Source of the DNA: Massilia alkalitolerans DSM 17462
GTDB lineage: Bacteria > Pseudomonadota > Gammaproteobacteria > Burkholderiales > Burkholderiaceae_D
NCBI RefSeq assembly: GCF_000427785.1
Contig: NZ_ATYR01000009.1
Location: 1-64,000 of the forward strand
DNA length: 64,000 bases
Direction of reading: 5' to 3'
Shown here: one piece after another, positions 1 through 9,333 of the stretch
How the letters are laid out: each line of letters starts with the position of its first letter
Numbering within the stretch: the stretch's first letter is position 1
Notes under the pieces: generated by a model
The model's input: only the letters and a program-made list of their open reading frames with translations
What the model was told of the DNA's origin: nothing
The model's database searches: none
Made by a program: the position numbers and the translations under genes

Positions 1-2
1 GC

Positions 3-245
3 AGTGTTCGAGGCAAACCCCATATTTCCAGGTTCGGACATGGCGTCATCCGAAAGCTCCTGTACATGCCAGCAATGTGTACACTTTATCGCACGACCTG
101 GGCAAGGCCTTTCCTTGAACGCCTGACGCGTAATGGCAAGAAGCCGATGACGATCATTGTTGCCATGATGCGCAAGCTGCTTCATGTTGCCTTCGGTGTG
201 CTAAAAGCTGGCGAAAAGTTCGATCCGGCCTTGCACACCGTTTGA
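3..245 (+). CDS. IS110-family transposase, C-terminal end (cut by window start)
   Basis: An open frame enters from the left edge and ends with TGA at 243-245. Its roughly 80 residues read like the C-terminal part of the IS110/IS116/IS902 transposase family: a segment RKLLYMPAMCTLYR followed by FLERLTRNGKKPMTIIVAMMRKLL. In this family this is the end of the Transposase_20 domain, while the DEDD catalytic part lies further upstream, outside the window. Whether the element is intact cannot be judged from here. The gene stops about 30 bp before the convergent S9 peptidase gene ends, so an insertion boundary should lie close to position 250-275. Confidence 0.82.
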   Translation, partial: SVRGKPHISRFGHGVIRKLLYMPAMCTLYRTTWARPFLERLTRNGKKPMTIIVAMMRKLLHVAFGVLKAGEKFDPALHTV

Positions 246-275
246 CGACCATAACAGTATCTACAAAGGCAGAGG

Positions 276-2318
276 CTAGCGTGCGGCGCCGCTGCCGATG
301 TGCTTGTCCAGGAACTTCTCCACCCGTCCCCAGAAATCTACCCTGGTCGACAGCTGCGACCAGCCATGCCCCTCTTCGGGGTAGACCACCCATTCCACCT
401 CCTTGTTGTGGCTTGCCACCGCGTCGCGGAACTTCTTGCCGTGGTAGAGCGGCACGCGGCGGTCCGACGCGCCGTAGGCCAGCAGCACCGGCTGGGTGAT
501 GCGCGCCGCCTGTTCGATCGGCGAGGTGGCCTTGAGCTGGGCCGCGTCCTTGACCTGATCGCCGACCAGCAACGGCATGCCGTGGATGCGCCAGTCGTCC
601 TGCAGGTCGGACTTGAAACTCCAGTGGCCGTCGTAGAGCAGGTTGATGTCGGTGACGCCAAAGTAGTTGACCGCGCACTTGTACAGGTCGGGGTCCTTGA
701 CGAGGCCCATCAGGGCCGCGTAGCCGCCGTAGCTGCCGCCCGCGATGCAAATGCGCTGCGGATCGGCATGACCCTGCGCGATCGCCCAGCGCGCGCCGTC
801 GGCGATATCGTCCTGCATCGCCAGGCCCCACTGTTTCCAACCGGCGCGGTAGTGCGCCTGGCCGTAGCCGCGGCTGCCGCGGAAGTCCGGCTCCAGCACC
901 GCGTAGCCGCGCGAGGCCAGGAACTGGGAGGTCGGGTTCCAGCCCCAGTGGTTGCCGCGCAAATAGGGGCCGCCGTGCACCAGCATCACCAGCGGCAGGT
1001 TCTTCTTCGCGCCGCCGGCCGGCAGCGTGAGCAGGGCCGGGATCTCACGTCCGTCGCGCGCCTTGTAGCGCACCGGGTCCTGGCGTCCCATGCGGGCCGG
1101 GTCGATGCCGTCGCGGCTCTTGCCGACCAGGACGAAGGCGCCGGTCTTCGCGTTGTAGGCGCGGTAGGTCACCGGGCACGTGTCCGAATACGAGCGCACC
1201 AGCACCCATTGTGCGTCGAGCTGCGAGGGCACGGAGATGGTGTTGACGGTGCTCGGCAGTTGCTTGTCGACGGCTTCCTGGACGGCCTGCATCTCCTTGT
1301 CGAACCAGACATTGGCGCGGGCGTCGGTCTCGATCGAGACGCCCAGCACCTTGCCGCGGCGGGTCACCAGGCCGCCGGTGAAGTCGTAGCCGCGGGTGAC
1401 CACGATTGGCTCCGGACTGAGCTTGCCGCTGGCCAGGTCGTAGGTGTGCAGCGAGGCAGTGTCCTGGCCCGCCTGGGCCAGCACGAACAGCGTGCCGTCG
1501 GCGCCGAAGCCGACCGGCGTGAATGCGTCCTTGCTGCCGGCATAGGTGGCGAACTGCGCGATCGTGCGCCAGGTCTCGCCGTCCTTTTCGCGGTAGTAGA
1601 TGGTGGTCTTGCCGTCCTTGCTATGGGTCGCGAGGCGCGGTTCGCCCGCGTTGTCGAGCAGCCAGCCATCGATGGTGCCCGGGCGCTTGACGGGCCAGGT
1701 CTGTCCGGTGCGCGTATCGAGCTGCAGGAGGCCGACGGTGCGCACCTCGCCGAGCTCGTTGAACTCGGGGGTGACGACATAGGCGCGGTCCGAATCCTGG
1801 GCGCCGCGCTGGCGGAGCATGAAGGTGTTCCAGGACAGGATGCGGCGGTTGATGTTGGTGCCGGGCGTCTGGGCCTCGTGGGGGCCGCGCCGGTGCGCCA
1901 GCTGACGCATGGCCGAGCCGTCGCGGTCGACCGCATACAGGCCGCTGGACAGGACCTGGCCGCCGGGGCCAGTCTGCTTGTCGCTGACGTTGAACAGCAG
2001 GCGTTGGTCGCTCACCCATTCGAAGTCGAGGATGTCGGCATCCTTGAAGCCGGCAACCATGCGCGGCTTATTGTCCTGCAGGTCGAGTACCACCAGCGCG
2101 TCGCGCCGGCCAGGTGCGGCCGAGATCGCGGCCAGGTAGCGTCCGCTCGGCGACAGCGTCGCGTCTTCCAGCAGGGGATTGGAGAAAAAGGCGTCGATCG
2201 GCATCGGCGCAGTATCAGCCGCGGCTGCAGCTCCCGCCGCAAAGGCAGGACCGGCAAGGGCGGCGCCGATGGCGAGGCCGGGGAGCAGGCGTGCGCACAG
2301 GGAGAACAGTGGAAGCAT
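276..2318 (-). CDS. S9 family peptidase (prolyl oligopeptidase / acylaminoacyl-peptidase type), exported
   Basis: About 680 residues with an N-terminal signal peptide (MLPLFSLCARLLPGLAIGAA then AFA), a beta-propeller-like N-terminal half and a C-terminal alpha/beta-hydrolase domain. The nucleophile lies in GGSYGG (about Ser529), with acid Asp in ASDRRVP (about 619) and His in EEGHGW (about 651). S9 peptidases cleave short peptides, often releasing dipeptides or blocked residues; the signal peptide suggests periplasmic action. An upstream ATG at 2345 would add nine residues; I prefer 2318 because the signal peptide is then compact and AGAAAGAG-like bases precede it. Only a few bases separate it from the upstream paralogue (2355-4403), so the two are probably co-transcribed and arose by tandem duplication. 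Exact substrate unknown. Confidence 0.9.
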   Translation of the reverse strand: MLPLFSLCARLLPGLAIGAALAGPAFAAGAAAAADTAPMPIDAFFSNPLLEDATLSPSGRYLAAISAAPGRRDALVVLDLQDNKPRMVAGFKDADILDFEWVSDQRLLFNVSDKQTGPGGQVLSSGLYAVDRDGSAMRQLAHRRGPHEAQTPGTNINRRILSWNTFMLRQRGAQDSDRAYVVTPEFNELGEVRTVGLLQLDTRTGQTWPVKRPGTIDGWLLDNAGEPRLATHSKDGKTTIYYREKDGETWRTIAQFATYAGSKDAFTPVGFGADGTLFVLAQAGQDTASLHTYDLASGKLSPEPIVVTRGYDFTGGLVTRRGKVLGVSIETDARANVWFDKEMQAVQEAVDKQLPSTVNTISVPSQLDAQWVLVRSYSDTCPVTYRAYNAKTGAFVLVGKSRDGIDPARMGRQDPVRYKARDGREIPALLTLPAGGAKKNLPLVMLVHGGPYLRGNHWGWNPTSQFLASRGYAVLEPDFRGSRGYGQAHYRAGWKQWGLAMQDDIADGARWAIAQGHADPQRICIAGGSYGGYAALMGLVKDPDLYKCAVNYFGVTDINLLYDGHWSFKSDLQDDWRIHGMPLLVGDQVKDAAQLKATSPIEQAARITQPVLLAYGASDRRVPLYHGKKFRDAVASHNKEVEWVVYPEEGHGWSQLSTRVDFWGRVEKFLDKHIGSGAAR

Positions 2319-2354
2319 GGACTCTTTCTGAACAGTTATCGGCATGGCTGGCTT

Positions 2355-4403
2355 TCAAGGCTTGGCCGCACCCGCGCCGATGTGTTTGTCGAGGAAGCGC
2401 TCGACCCGGCCCCAGAAGTCGACCTGGTTCTTCGGCAGCGACCAGCCGTGACCTTCTTCGGGATACTCGACCCATTCGACGTTCTTGTTGGTCTTCATGA
2501 CGGCATCGCGGAACTTCGTGCCGTGGTTGATGGGCACCCGCTGGTCGACGCCGCCGTAGGCCAGCAGCAGCGGCTGGGTGATGCGGGCGGCCTGCTCGAT
2601 CGGTGAAGTGGCCTTGAACTGGGCCGCGTCCTTGACCGGGTCGCCGACCCTTTCCGGCATGCCGTAGGCCTTGAACTCGTCCGAGGTGTCGTTGGTGAAG
2701 CTCCAGCCGCCGTTGTACAGAAGGTTGATGTCTGTGACGCCCACCCAGTTGATGCCGCATTTGTACAGGTCCGGATCGTTCACCAGTCCCATCAGCGTGG
2801 CGTAGCCGCCATAGCTGGCCCCGGCGATGCAGACGCGCTTGATGTCGGCGATGCCTTTGTCCGCCGCCCAGCGCACGCCGTCCGCGACGTCGTCCTGCAT
2901 CGCCAGCCCCCATTGCTTGAAGCCGGATGTGAAATGCTTGATGCCGAAACCCAGGCTGCCGCGGAACTCCGGCTCGAGCACGGCATAGCCGCGCGACGCC
3001 AGGAACTGCGAGTACGGGTGCCAGCCCCAGGAGGCGCCGCGTACCCAGGGGCCGCCATGGACCAGCACCACCATCGGCAGCCCGGTGCGCTTCGCGCCCG
3101 GCGGCAGCGTCAGCAGGGCCGGGATCTCCATGCCGTCGCGCGCCTTGTAGCGGATGAACTGCTGGCGTCCCATCTGTCCCGGATTGATCTTCGGACGCGC
3201 GTCGGCGATCTTGTTCAGCAGCTTCGTCTGCGTGTTGTAGAGCGAGTAGGTGCCGGGCATGACGTCCGAGTACGACCACACCAGCACCCACGGCGACTCC
3301 GGCTGCGCCGGGACCGAGACGATGTTGATGGTCGACGGCAGCAGCTTGTCGACCGAGGCCTGGATCGTCTTCATGCCCGGGTCGAACCATTCGTTTGACT
3401 CGGCATCGGTGCGGAAGCGCACGCCCAGCACCTTGTCGCGGTTGCTCACCAGGCTGCCGTCGAAGTCGTAGCCGGCAGCGACCAGCACCGGCTGCGGGTC
3501 GATCTTGCCGGTGGCCGGGTCGAGAACGTGGACCGAGGTCGTATCGCGTCCGCCGCTGCGCGCCCGCACGAACAGCTTGCCGTCCGACGCGAAGCCGATC
3601 GGCTCCAGCTCCTTGCTGCCATCGCCGAAGGTCGGGAAGCTGGCCAGCACGCGCCACGCCTGGCTCGATGGATCGCGGTAATGCAGCGTGGTCGTGTCGC
3701 GCTCCTGCGACGTGGCCAGGCGCGGTTCGCCCTTGTGGTCGAGTGTCCAGCTGCGCACGCCGGCAACGGGGCGGGATACGGTTTGCGTGGCTCCGGTCAG
3801 GGTATTCAGGCGTAGCAGGTCGACACTGCGCACCTTGCCCGCGGCGTCGAGGTTGTGGCTGGTGACATACACGTATTCCGAATCCTGAGCGCCTTCCTTA
3901 TCGAGCATGAAGGTGTGCCAGGGCAGGACCTTGCGCGTGGAGCGGGTGCCGTGGGTCGCGCGATTGCCGACGCGGTCGGCCAGTTCGACGAAGCGCTCGC
4001 CATCGCGATCGACGGCGTACAGGCCGGGCGCATAACGCATATCGCCCTGGCCTACGCCTTTTTCGCGCGTGTCGAAGAGCAGGCGCTCGTTGCTGATCCA
4101 CTGGAACTCGCCGATGCCGGCGTCGGTGTACGAGGCAACGACCTTGGCGCTGTTGGACTGCAGGTTCACTACCACCAGCGCGTCGCGCCGGTCGGGCGTG
4201 CTGGAGCGCGCGGCCAGGTAGCGTGCGTTCGGCGACAGCTTGGCGTCGCTGACCGGGGAACCGGAAAAGAAGCTGGCGATCGACGGCAAGGCAGCCGCTG
4301 CCGGGGCCTGCGCCTGTGTTTGCGCGTGGGCGCCAGGCAGGGCACAGGCGATGCTGGCGGCCAGTGCAGCGCCGGACAGCGCGCGCAGGAGGGATGGTGT
4401 CAT
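2355..4403 (-). CDS. S9 family peptidase, exported (tandem paralogue)
   Basis: About 682 residues. The start at 4403 is chosen because it opens directly with a signal peptide (MTPSLLRALSGAALAASIAC, then ending near AHA) and has a GAGA element about 7 bases upstream; the longer open frame extends into non-coding sequence. The catalytic triad is visible as GASYGG (about Ser530), GGVDQRVP (about Asp620) and EEGHGW (about His652). It is collinear with the protein encoded at 276-2318 over its whole length, sharing for example SPIEQAARITQP and VDFWGRVE near the C terminus. Probable periplasmic dipeptidyl- or acylaminoacyl-peptidase. It is the first gene of a two-gene minus-strand unit. Confidence 0.9.
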   Translation of the reverse strand: MTPSLLRALSGAALAASIACALPGAHAQTQAQAPAAAALPSIASFFSGSPVSDAKLSPNARYLAARSSTPDRRDALVVVNLQSNSAKVVASYTDAGIGEFQWISNERLLFDTREKGVGQGDMRYAPGLYAVDRDGERFVELADRVGNRATHGTRSTRKVLPWHTFMLDKEGAQDSEYVYVTSHNLDAAGKVRSVDLLRLNTLTGATQTVSRPVAGVRSWTLDHKGEPRLATSQERDTTTLHYRDPSSQAWRVLASFPTFGDGSKELEPIGFASDGKLFVRARSGGRDTTSVHVLDPATGKIDPQPVLVAAGYDFDGSLVSNRDKVLGVRFRTDAESNEWFDPGMKTIQASVDKLLPSTINIVSVPAQPESPWVLVWSYSDVMPGTYSLYNTQTKLLNKIADARPKINPGQMGRQQFIRYKARDGMEIPALLTLPPGAKRTGLPMVVLVHGGPWVRGASWGWHPYSQFLASRGYAVLEPEFRGSLGFGIKHFTSGFKQWGLAMQDDVADGVRWAADKGIADIKRVCIAGASYGGYATLMGLVNDPDLYKCGINWVGVTDINLLYNGGWSFTNDTSDEFKAYGMPERVGDPVKDAAQFKATSPIEQAARITQPLLLAYGGVDQRVPINHGTKFRDAVMKTNKNVEWVEYPEEGHGWSLPKNQVDFWGRVERFLDKHIGAGAAKP

Positions 4404-4545
4404 GTCAAATCTCGAAGTGAATCGTTGCGGAAAAATGGCGACCCAACAATAGCAGCCACCGCCGCTCACCGGAACCCTTCGGACGACATCCATGCGCCAT
4501 GCATATGCGCTGTCGCGCCGGCGCAGCAGTGCAACGCGCTCTCTA

Positions 4546-6606
4546 CTACTGCTCGTCCTCCGGCGCACGGATGTAATCCACCATGCCCAGGCTCGCATGG
4601 CTCGGCGGCGCGCTCAGCAGGCTGCCGATCACCGTGGCCAGCAGCCCCGCCGGCACCCCGAACACGCCGGCCGCCAGCGGCTGGATGCCTAGCCAGGACT
4701 GATCCAGGCTGCCGCCCAGGGTCGGGCTGGCGCGCAGCATGTACCACAGGCAGACCAGGAAGCCGGTGACCATGCCCGCCATCGCCCCCATGTGGTTGGC
4801 GCGCTTCCAGAACACGCCCAGCACCAGCACCGGGAAAAGAGTCGAACCGGCGAGCGAGAACGCCGCGCCGACCAGGGAGAGGATGTCGGCGGGCTTCTGC
4901 GAGGCGGTATAGGCCGCGATGAAGGCCACCGCCAGCAGCAGCAGCTTGGAGATCGTCACCCGCTTCTGGGTCGAGGCGCCCGGATCGACCATCTTGTAGT
5001 ACACGTCGTGCGACAGCGCGTTGGAAATCGCCAGCAGCAGGCCGTCGGCCGTGGACAGCGCCGCGGCCAGGCCGCCGGCCGCCACCAGGCCCGAGATCAC
5101 GTAGGGCAGGCCGCCGATCTCGGGCGTGGCCAGCACCAGCACGTCGGCGTCGATCGCGATCTCGGCCAGCTGCACCACGCCGTCGCGGTTGACGTCGGCG
5201 ATGCTGAGCAGGGGACTGACCTTGTCCACGCTGGCCCAGTACGAGACCCAGGTGGGCAGCGACGAGAAATCGCTGCCCACCAGCGCGGTATAGATGTCGT
5301 ACTTGGCCAGCACTGCCAGCGCCGGGATGGTCAGGTAGATCAGCAGGATGAAGAACAGGGTCCAGAACACCGACACCCGGGTCTCGTTCACCGAGGGTGT
5401 GGTGTAGGCGCGCATCAGGATGTGGGGCAGGGCGGCGGTGCCGAACATCAGGCAGAACACCACGGCCAGGAAGTTGTTGCGGCGCTTGTCTGATTCCTCT
5501 TCGGTCGCGCCAGGGAAGGGCACCGTGTGCGGCACCGGCGGGCGGGCGCGCGCCAGGTTGGCGTCGCGCTGCTCGAGCCACAGGGCGCGCGCCTCGTCGG
5601 CCGAACCGGGATAGGTATTCAGGGCGCGCTCGGCCTGGCGCACCTCGACCAGCGAGGCATTGCTGGCGCGTACCGCGGCCAGGTTGCGCTGCGCTTCCAG
5701 CTGGCCTGTCTCCCACGAGGCCGGCAGGGCGGCCAGGCGCGCCGCATATTCGTCGGCACGGCGCCGGAACTCGGCCCGCACCTGTTCCTCGCGCGGGTCC
5801 TTCTCCAGCTGCTGTTCGCGCGCGGCCAGCTTCTGTAACAGCGAGCCGTAGGCCACCTGGGGTATGGGATTATCGGCATGCTTGGCCGCCAGCCAGATGC
5901 TCGGGATCAGGAAGGCCACCAGCAGGATGATGTACTGGGCCACCTGGGTCCAGGTGATGCCGCGCATCCCGCCCAGGAACGAGCAGACCAGGATCGAGGC
6001 CAGGCCCAGGAAGATCCCGACCGAGAAATCGACGCCGGTGAAGCGCGAAGCGATCAGGCCGACCGCATAGATCTGGGCCACCACGTAGGTGAAGGAGACC
6101 AGGATGGTGGCGCCTACCGCCAGCGCCCGTACCGGTCCGCCGCGTCCGCCCGCGCCGCCGCCGTAGCGCACCGCCAGGAAATCGGGGATGGTGTATTGCC
6201 CGAACTTGCGCAGGTAGGGCGCGATGAGCAGGGCCACCAGCACGAAGCCGCCGGTCCAGCCCATGATGTAGGCCAGCCCGTCGAAGCCATACAGGTACAG
6301 GCCGCCGGCCAGGCTGATGAAGCTGGCCGCCGAGATCCAGTCGGCGGCCGTGGCCATGCCGTTGAACAGGGCGGGCACGCGCCGCCCGGCCACGTAGTAT
6401 TCGGTGACGTTCGAGGTGCGCGCCACCACGCCGATGGTGGCGTACAGGACGATGGTCGCGAACATGAAGATGTAGCCGATCCACAGGCGCGGCATGCCTT
6501 CCTGCTCGAGCAGGGCCAGCGCGACCAGGAACAGGGCGAAGCAGGCTGTATACCAAAGGTAGTAGCGCGACAGCTTGCGGAAGTAGGGCGGCTTGTTCGC
6601 GCTCAT
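4546..6606 (-). CDS. Sodium:solute symporter, acetate-permease (ActP/VC2705) type
   Basis: About 686 residues, a multi-pass inner-membrane protein of the SSS family. The N terminus (MSANKPPYFRKLSRYYLWYT) and the early motif VTEYYVAGRRVPALFNGMA match symporters that are paired with a DUF4212 subunit and carry monocarboxylates such as acetate. A long charged, helix-prone insert (about residues 250-360, many E, R, Q) interrupts the transmembrane segments, as in the VC2705 subfamily. Start 6606 is set by a 4-base ATGA overlap with the DUF4212 gene. The gene is last in the operon response regulator, kinase, DUF4212, symporter, suggesting that the two-component system controls this transporter. Substrate is inferred from the family only. 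Confidence 0.88.
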   Translation of the reverse strand: MSANKPPYFRKLSRYYLWYTACFALFLVALALLEQEGMPRLWIGYIFMFATIVLYATIGVVARTSNVTEYYVAGRRVPALFNGMATAADWISAASFISLAGGLYLYGFDGLAYIMGWTGGFVLVALLIAPYLRKFGQYTIPDFLAVRYGGGAGGRGGPVRALAVGATILVSFTYVVAQIYAVGLIASRFTGVDFSVGIFLGLASILVCSFLGGMRGITWTQVAQYIILLVAFLIPSIWLAAKHADNPIPQVAYGSLLQKLAAREQQLEKDPREEQVRAEFRRRADEYAARLAALPASWETGQLEAQRNLAAVRASNASLVEVRQAERALNTYPGSADEARALWLEQRDANLARARPPVPHTVPFPGATEEESDKRRNNFLAVVFCLMFGTAALPHILMRAYTTPSVNETRVSVFWTLFFILLIYLTIPALAVLAKYDIYTALVGSDFSSLPTWVSYWASVDKVSPLLSIADVNRDGVVQLAEIAIDADVLVLATPEIGGLPYVISGLVAAGGLAAALSTADGLLLAISNALSHDVYYKMVDPGASTQKRVTISKLLLLAVAFIAAYTASQKPADILSLVGAAFSLAGSTLFPVLVLGVFWKRANHMGAMAGMVTGFLVCLWYMLRASPTLGGSLDQSWLGIQPLAAGVFGVPAGLLATVIGSLLSAPPSHASLGMVDYIRAPEDEQ

Positions 6607-6920
6607 GCGCTCTCCCGCGCGGCGTCTGGGTACAGGCGGTCGAGCCGGCGCATGCGCCAGGCGTAGAACACGATTACGGCGAGCGACACCAGCGAGGCGC
6701 CTTGCGCCGCCATGTAGAAGGACAGGGGCCAGCCGAACAGGGTGAAGCGCGACAGCTCGCGCGCGAAGAACACGGTGCAAAAGCCGGTGCACAGCCACAC
6801 CACCAGCAGCGCCGCGGTCAGGCGGCGCGTCGCCTGCCAGTGCGCGGCGCGGGCGGCGGCCAGGCGCGCGTGCGGATCGCTCGGCGTAGGCGGGGAATCA
6901 GTCGGCATCGATGGGTTCAT
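6603..6920 (-). CDS. DUF4212 small membrane protein, symporter partner
   Basis: 105 residues with two membrane segments (about 34-53 and 66-88), a basic N-terminal region and the short motif FGWPLSFYMAAQGA between and within them. This is the DUF4212 pattern; such genes nearly always precede a VC2705-type sodium:solute symporter and are thought to be an accessory subunit. Stop and symporter start overlap as ATGA. The start overlaps the end of the histidine kinase gene: ATG 6920 gives a 23-base overlap, the alternative ATG 6908 gives 11. Translational coupling is likely. Role in transport is by family association only. Confidence 0.85.
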   Translation of the reverse strand: MNPSMPTDSPPTPSDPHARLAAARAAHWQATRRLTAALLVVWLCTGFCTVFFARELSRFTLFGWPLSFYMAAQGASLVSLAVIVFYAWRMRRLDRLYPDAARESA

Positions 6921-8478
6921 GGACAGGAGGCGGGAAGGTCAGGCGGAACAGGCTGCCGGGATACTTGGGCGAGTGGCTGCGCGGGTTGTTGAAGATGTCG
7001 ATCTCGGCGCCGTGCTGCTGCGCGATCTCGCGCACGATCGCCAGCCCCAGGCCGCTGCCCTGCACGTTGCTGCCGAGGATGCGGTAGAAGCGTTCGAACA
7101 CGTTGGCGCGTTCGCTCGGTGCGATGCCGGGACCGGTGTCTTCGACCTCGAGCAGGGCATGCTCGCCGTCGCGCCGCACGCGCACCGTCACGCTGCCGCC
7201 CTGCGGTGTGTAGCGCAGCGCGTTGTCGATCAGGTTCGACAGCAGTTCGCGCAGCATCAGCGCGTTGCCGGCGATATGCAGGGTTTCGTGCGCGGGCGTG
7301 TCGGGCGATTCGTAGCCGAGGTCGATGCCATGCGCGAACGAGGCCTGCACCCAGTCCTGCACGGTGGCGCGGGCCAGCTGGGCCAGGTCGATTTCCTCGA
7401 AAGCGAGGCCGGCATGCGGCTGGTTCTCGGCGCGGGCCAGGGCCAGCAGCTGGTTGACCAGGCGCGTGGCCGATTCCGAGCTCTTGGCCAGCTGCTCGAG
7501 CGAGCGGTGGATCTCGCCCGGGTCGACCTGGCGCAGCGCCAGCTCGGACTGCATGCGCATGCCGGCCAGCGGGGTCTTCATCTGGTGCGCGGCGTCGGCG
7601 ATGAAGCGCTTCTGCATCTCGACGGTCTGGGCCAGGCGCTCGAGCATGTCGTTGAAGGAGCCGACCAGCGGCGAGATCTCTTCCGGCACCTGGCGCGGGT
7701 CGATCGGCGACAGGTCGTCCTGCGGGCGCGCGCGGATGCGCTCCTGCAGCTCGGCCAGCGGGGACAGGCCGCGCGACAGCGCGAACCAGACCAGCGCCAG
7801 GATCACCGGCAGGATGATGAACTGGGGCAGGATCACGCCCTTGATGATCTCGTTGGCCAGGTGGGCGCGCTTGTCGAGGGTTTCCGCGACCTGCACCAGG
7901 GCCAGGCTGGGCGGCGTGCCCGCCGGGCGCGCGCGCAGCGGGTCGAGGTTGACCCAGGAGTAGGCGACGCGTACCGGGGTGCCGTGGATGCTGTCGTTGC
8001 GGAACACCACGGTGCCGCTGCGGGTGCGCTCCTCGGCGTCAGGGGCGGTGTTGCGCGGGCGCGGCAGGTCGCGGTCGCCGTCGAGGTGGGCGCCGTCTGG
8101 CCCGCTGATCTGGAAGTAGACGCTGTCGACGTCGTCGGCGCGCAGCACGTCGGTCGCGCTGCCGGGCAGCTGCACCTCGGGCCGGCCGGCCACCGTGCGG
8201 ATCTGCTGCGACAGCACGGTGACGCGGTCTTCCAGCGCGTCGTCGAAAGGCTGGTTGGCGATCGACTTGGCCACCAGGTAGGTGATCGCGATGCTCATCG
8301 GCCACAGCAGCAGCAGCGGGGCCAGCATCCAGTCGAGGATCTCGCCGAACAGCGAGTGACGGATGTTCTCGTCGGGCTCGGGATTGGGCGGGACCCAGGG
8401 CCGGCGCTCGGCGGACAGGGACGCGTCCTGCCCCGCGCCCGGAGGCGTGTCGGCAAGCCCGGCGTCGCGTTCGTTCAC
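6898..8478 (-). CDS. Sensor histidine kinase (TctE/QseC type)
   Basis: 526 residues beginning with GTG at 8478, which overlaps the response-regulator stop as GTGA. Layout: cytoplasmic N terminus, membrane segment about 51-72, a periplasmic region of about 140 residues, second membrane segment about 214-235, HAMP-like linker, dimerisation box FIADAAHQMKTPL with the phospho-acceptor His about 298, N box around 415-424 (NLIDNALRYTP), G1 DTGPGIA about 447-453 and G2 GSGLGLA about 474-480. All catalytic boxes are intact. The periplasmic sensor region resembles the 2CSK_N domain of TctE-like kinases for carboxylates, which fits the downstream acetate-type symporter. Signal not determined. Confidence 0.9.
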   Translation of the reverse strand: MNERDAGLADTPPGAGQDASLSAERRPWVPPNPEPDENIRHSLFGEILDWMLAPLLLLWPMSIAITYLVAKSIANQPFDDALEDRVTVLSQQIRTVAGRPEVQLPGSATDVLRADDVDSVYFQISGPDGAHLDGDRDLPRPRNTAPDAEERTRSGTVVFRNDSIHGTPVRVAYSWVNLDPLRARPAGTPPSLALVQVAETLDKRAHLANEIIKGVILPQFIILPVILALVWFALSRGLSPLAELQERIRARPQDDLSPIDPRQVPEEISPLVGSFNDMLERLAQTVEMQKRFIADAAHQMKTPLAGMRMQSELALRQVDPGEIHRSLEQLAKSSESATRLVNQLLALARAENQPHAGLAFEEIDLAQLARATVQDWVQASFAHGIDLGYESPDTPAHETLHIAGNALMLRELLSNLIDNALRYTPQGGSVTVRVRRDGEHALLEVEDTGPGIAPSERANVFERFYRILGSNVQGSGLGLAIVREIAQQHGAEIDIFNNPRSHSPKYPGSLFRLTFPPPVHEPIDAD

Positions 8479-9176
8479 TTGTTCTCTGGAGCCGTCGCGC
8501 GCGGGGCGTCGGAGTATTTCTCGAGGCAGTAGCCGAGGCCGCGCACGGTGGCGATGCGCACGCCGCCGACCTCGATTTTCTTGCGCAGGCGGTGCACGTA
8601 GACCTCGATGGCGTTGTTCGAGACTTCCTCGCCCCATTCGCACAGGTGGTCGACCAGCTGCTCCTTGGAGACCAGGCGCCCGGTGCGCGCCAGCAGCACT
8701 TCCAGCAGGCCGAGCTCGCGCGCCGACAGGTCGAGCATCTGGTCGTTGATGTAGGCGCTGCGGCCGACCTGGTCGTACACCAGCGGGCCGTGGCGTACCA
8801 CGGCGGGGCCGCCGCCGGCGCCGCGGCGGGTGAGGGCGCGCACCCGCGCCTCCAGCTCGGACAGGGCAAAGGGCTTGGCCATGTAGTCGTCGGCGCCGAG
8901 GTCGAGGCCCTCGACGCGCTGCTCGACCGAGTCGGCGGCGGTGAGGATCAGCACCGGCAGCAGCGAGGAACGCGCGCGCAGGCGACGCAGCACTTCCAGG
9001 CCGGACAGCTTGGGCAGGCCGAGGTCGAGGATCAGGAGGTCGAACTCCTGGGTGGACAATGCCGTATCGGCATCCTGGCCGTTCTTGACGCAATCGATGG
9101 CATAGCCGGACTGGCGCAGGGAACGCGTTAGCCCATCGGCAAGTACGCTATCATCTTCGGCGAGCAGAATTCGCAT
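8475..9176 (-). CDS. Response regulator, OmpR/PhoB family (TctD/QseB type)
   Basis: 233 residues: receiver domain about 1-115 with acidic pair Asp8-Asp9, phospho-acceptor Asp51 (LLILDLGLP) and Lys about 101 (DDYMAKPF), followed by a winged-helix DNA-binding domain about 130-220 ending in RGLGYCLEKY. First gene of the four-gene minus-strand operon; it overlaps the kinase start by four bases. It is divergent from recA across a 235-bp spacer. Likely controls its own operon, including the sodium:solute symporter; no operator was identified. Confidence 0.92.
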   Translation of the reverse strand: MRILLAEDDSVLADGLTRSLRQSGYAIDCVKNGQDADTALSTQEFDLLILDLGLPKLSGLEVLRRLRARSSLLPVLILTAADSVEQRVEGLDLGADDYMAKPFALSELEARVRALTRRGAGGGPAVVRHGPLVYDQVGRSAYINDQMLDLSARELGLLEVLLARTGRLVSKEQLVDHLCEWGEEVSNNAIEVYVHRLRKKIEVGGVRIATVRGLGYCLEKYSDAPRATAPENK

Positions 9177-9289
9177 GGGGGCACCTGTAAAACGTTAGAC
9201 CTTCAACAGGCCTTATTGTGTTTGATTTATCGCAACAATGCGAGCCTCGCAGATAACAACACCGCGATTTTTTTCGCTTGCCTAAACCA

Positions 9290-9305
9290 CTGGATTTATA
9301 TACAG
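9290..9305. promoter_or_regulatory. LexA box 1 upstream of recA
   Basis: CTG-N10-CAG with an AT-rich centre (GATTTATATA), the SOS-box pattern bound by LexA in proteobacteria. It lies about 107 bp before the recA start and has good flanks (A before CTG, TA after CAG). Confidence 0.85.
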
Positions 9306-9333
9306 TAGTGGCTTGATTTCGCGTGCGGGAAAA

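Noticed and set aside
300..2606. Very long plus-strand open frame (768 codons) over the S9 peptidase genes
   Set aside because: It is antisense to clearly conserved genes; such frames arise from high GC content and have His/Arg/Ala-rich, low-complexity translations.
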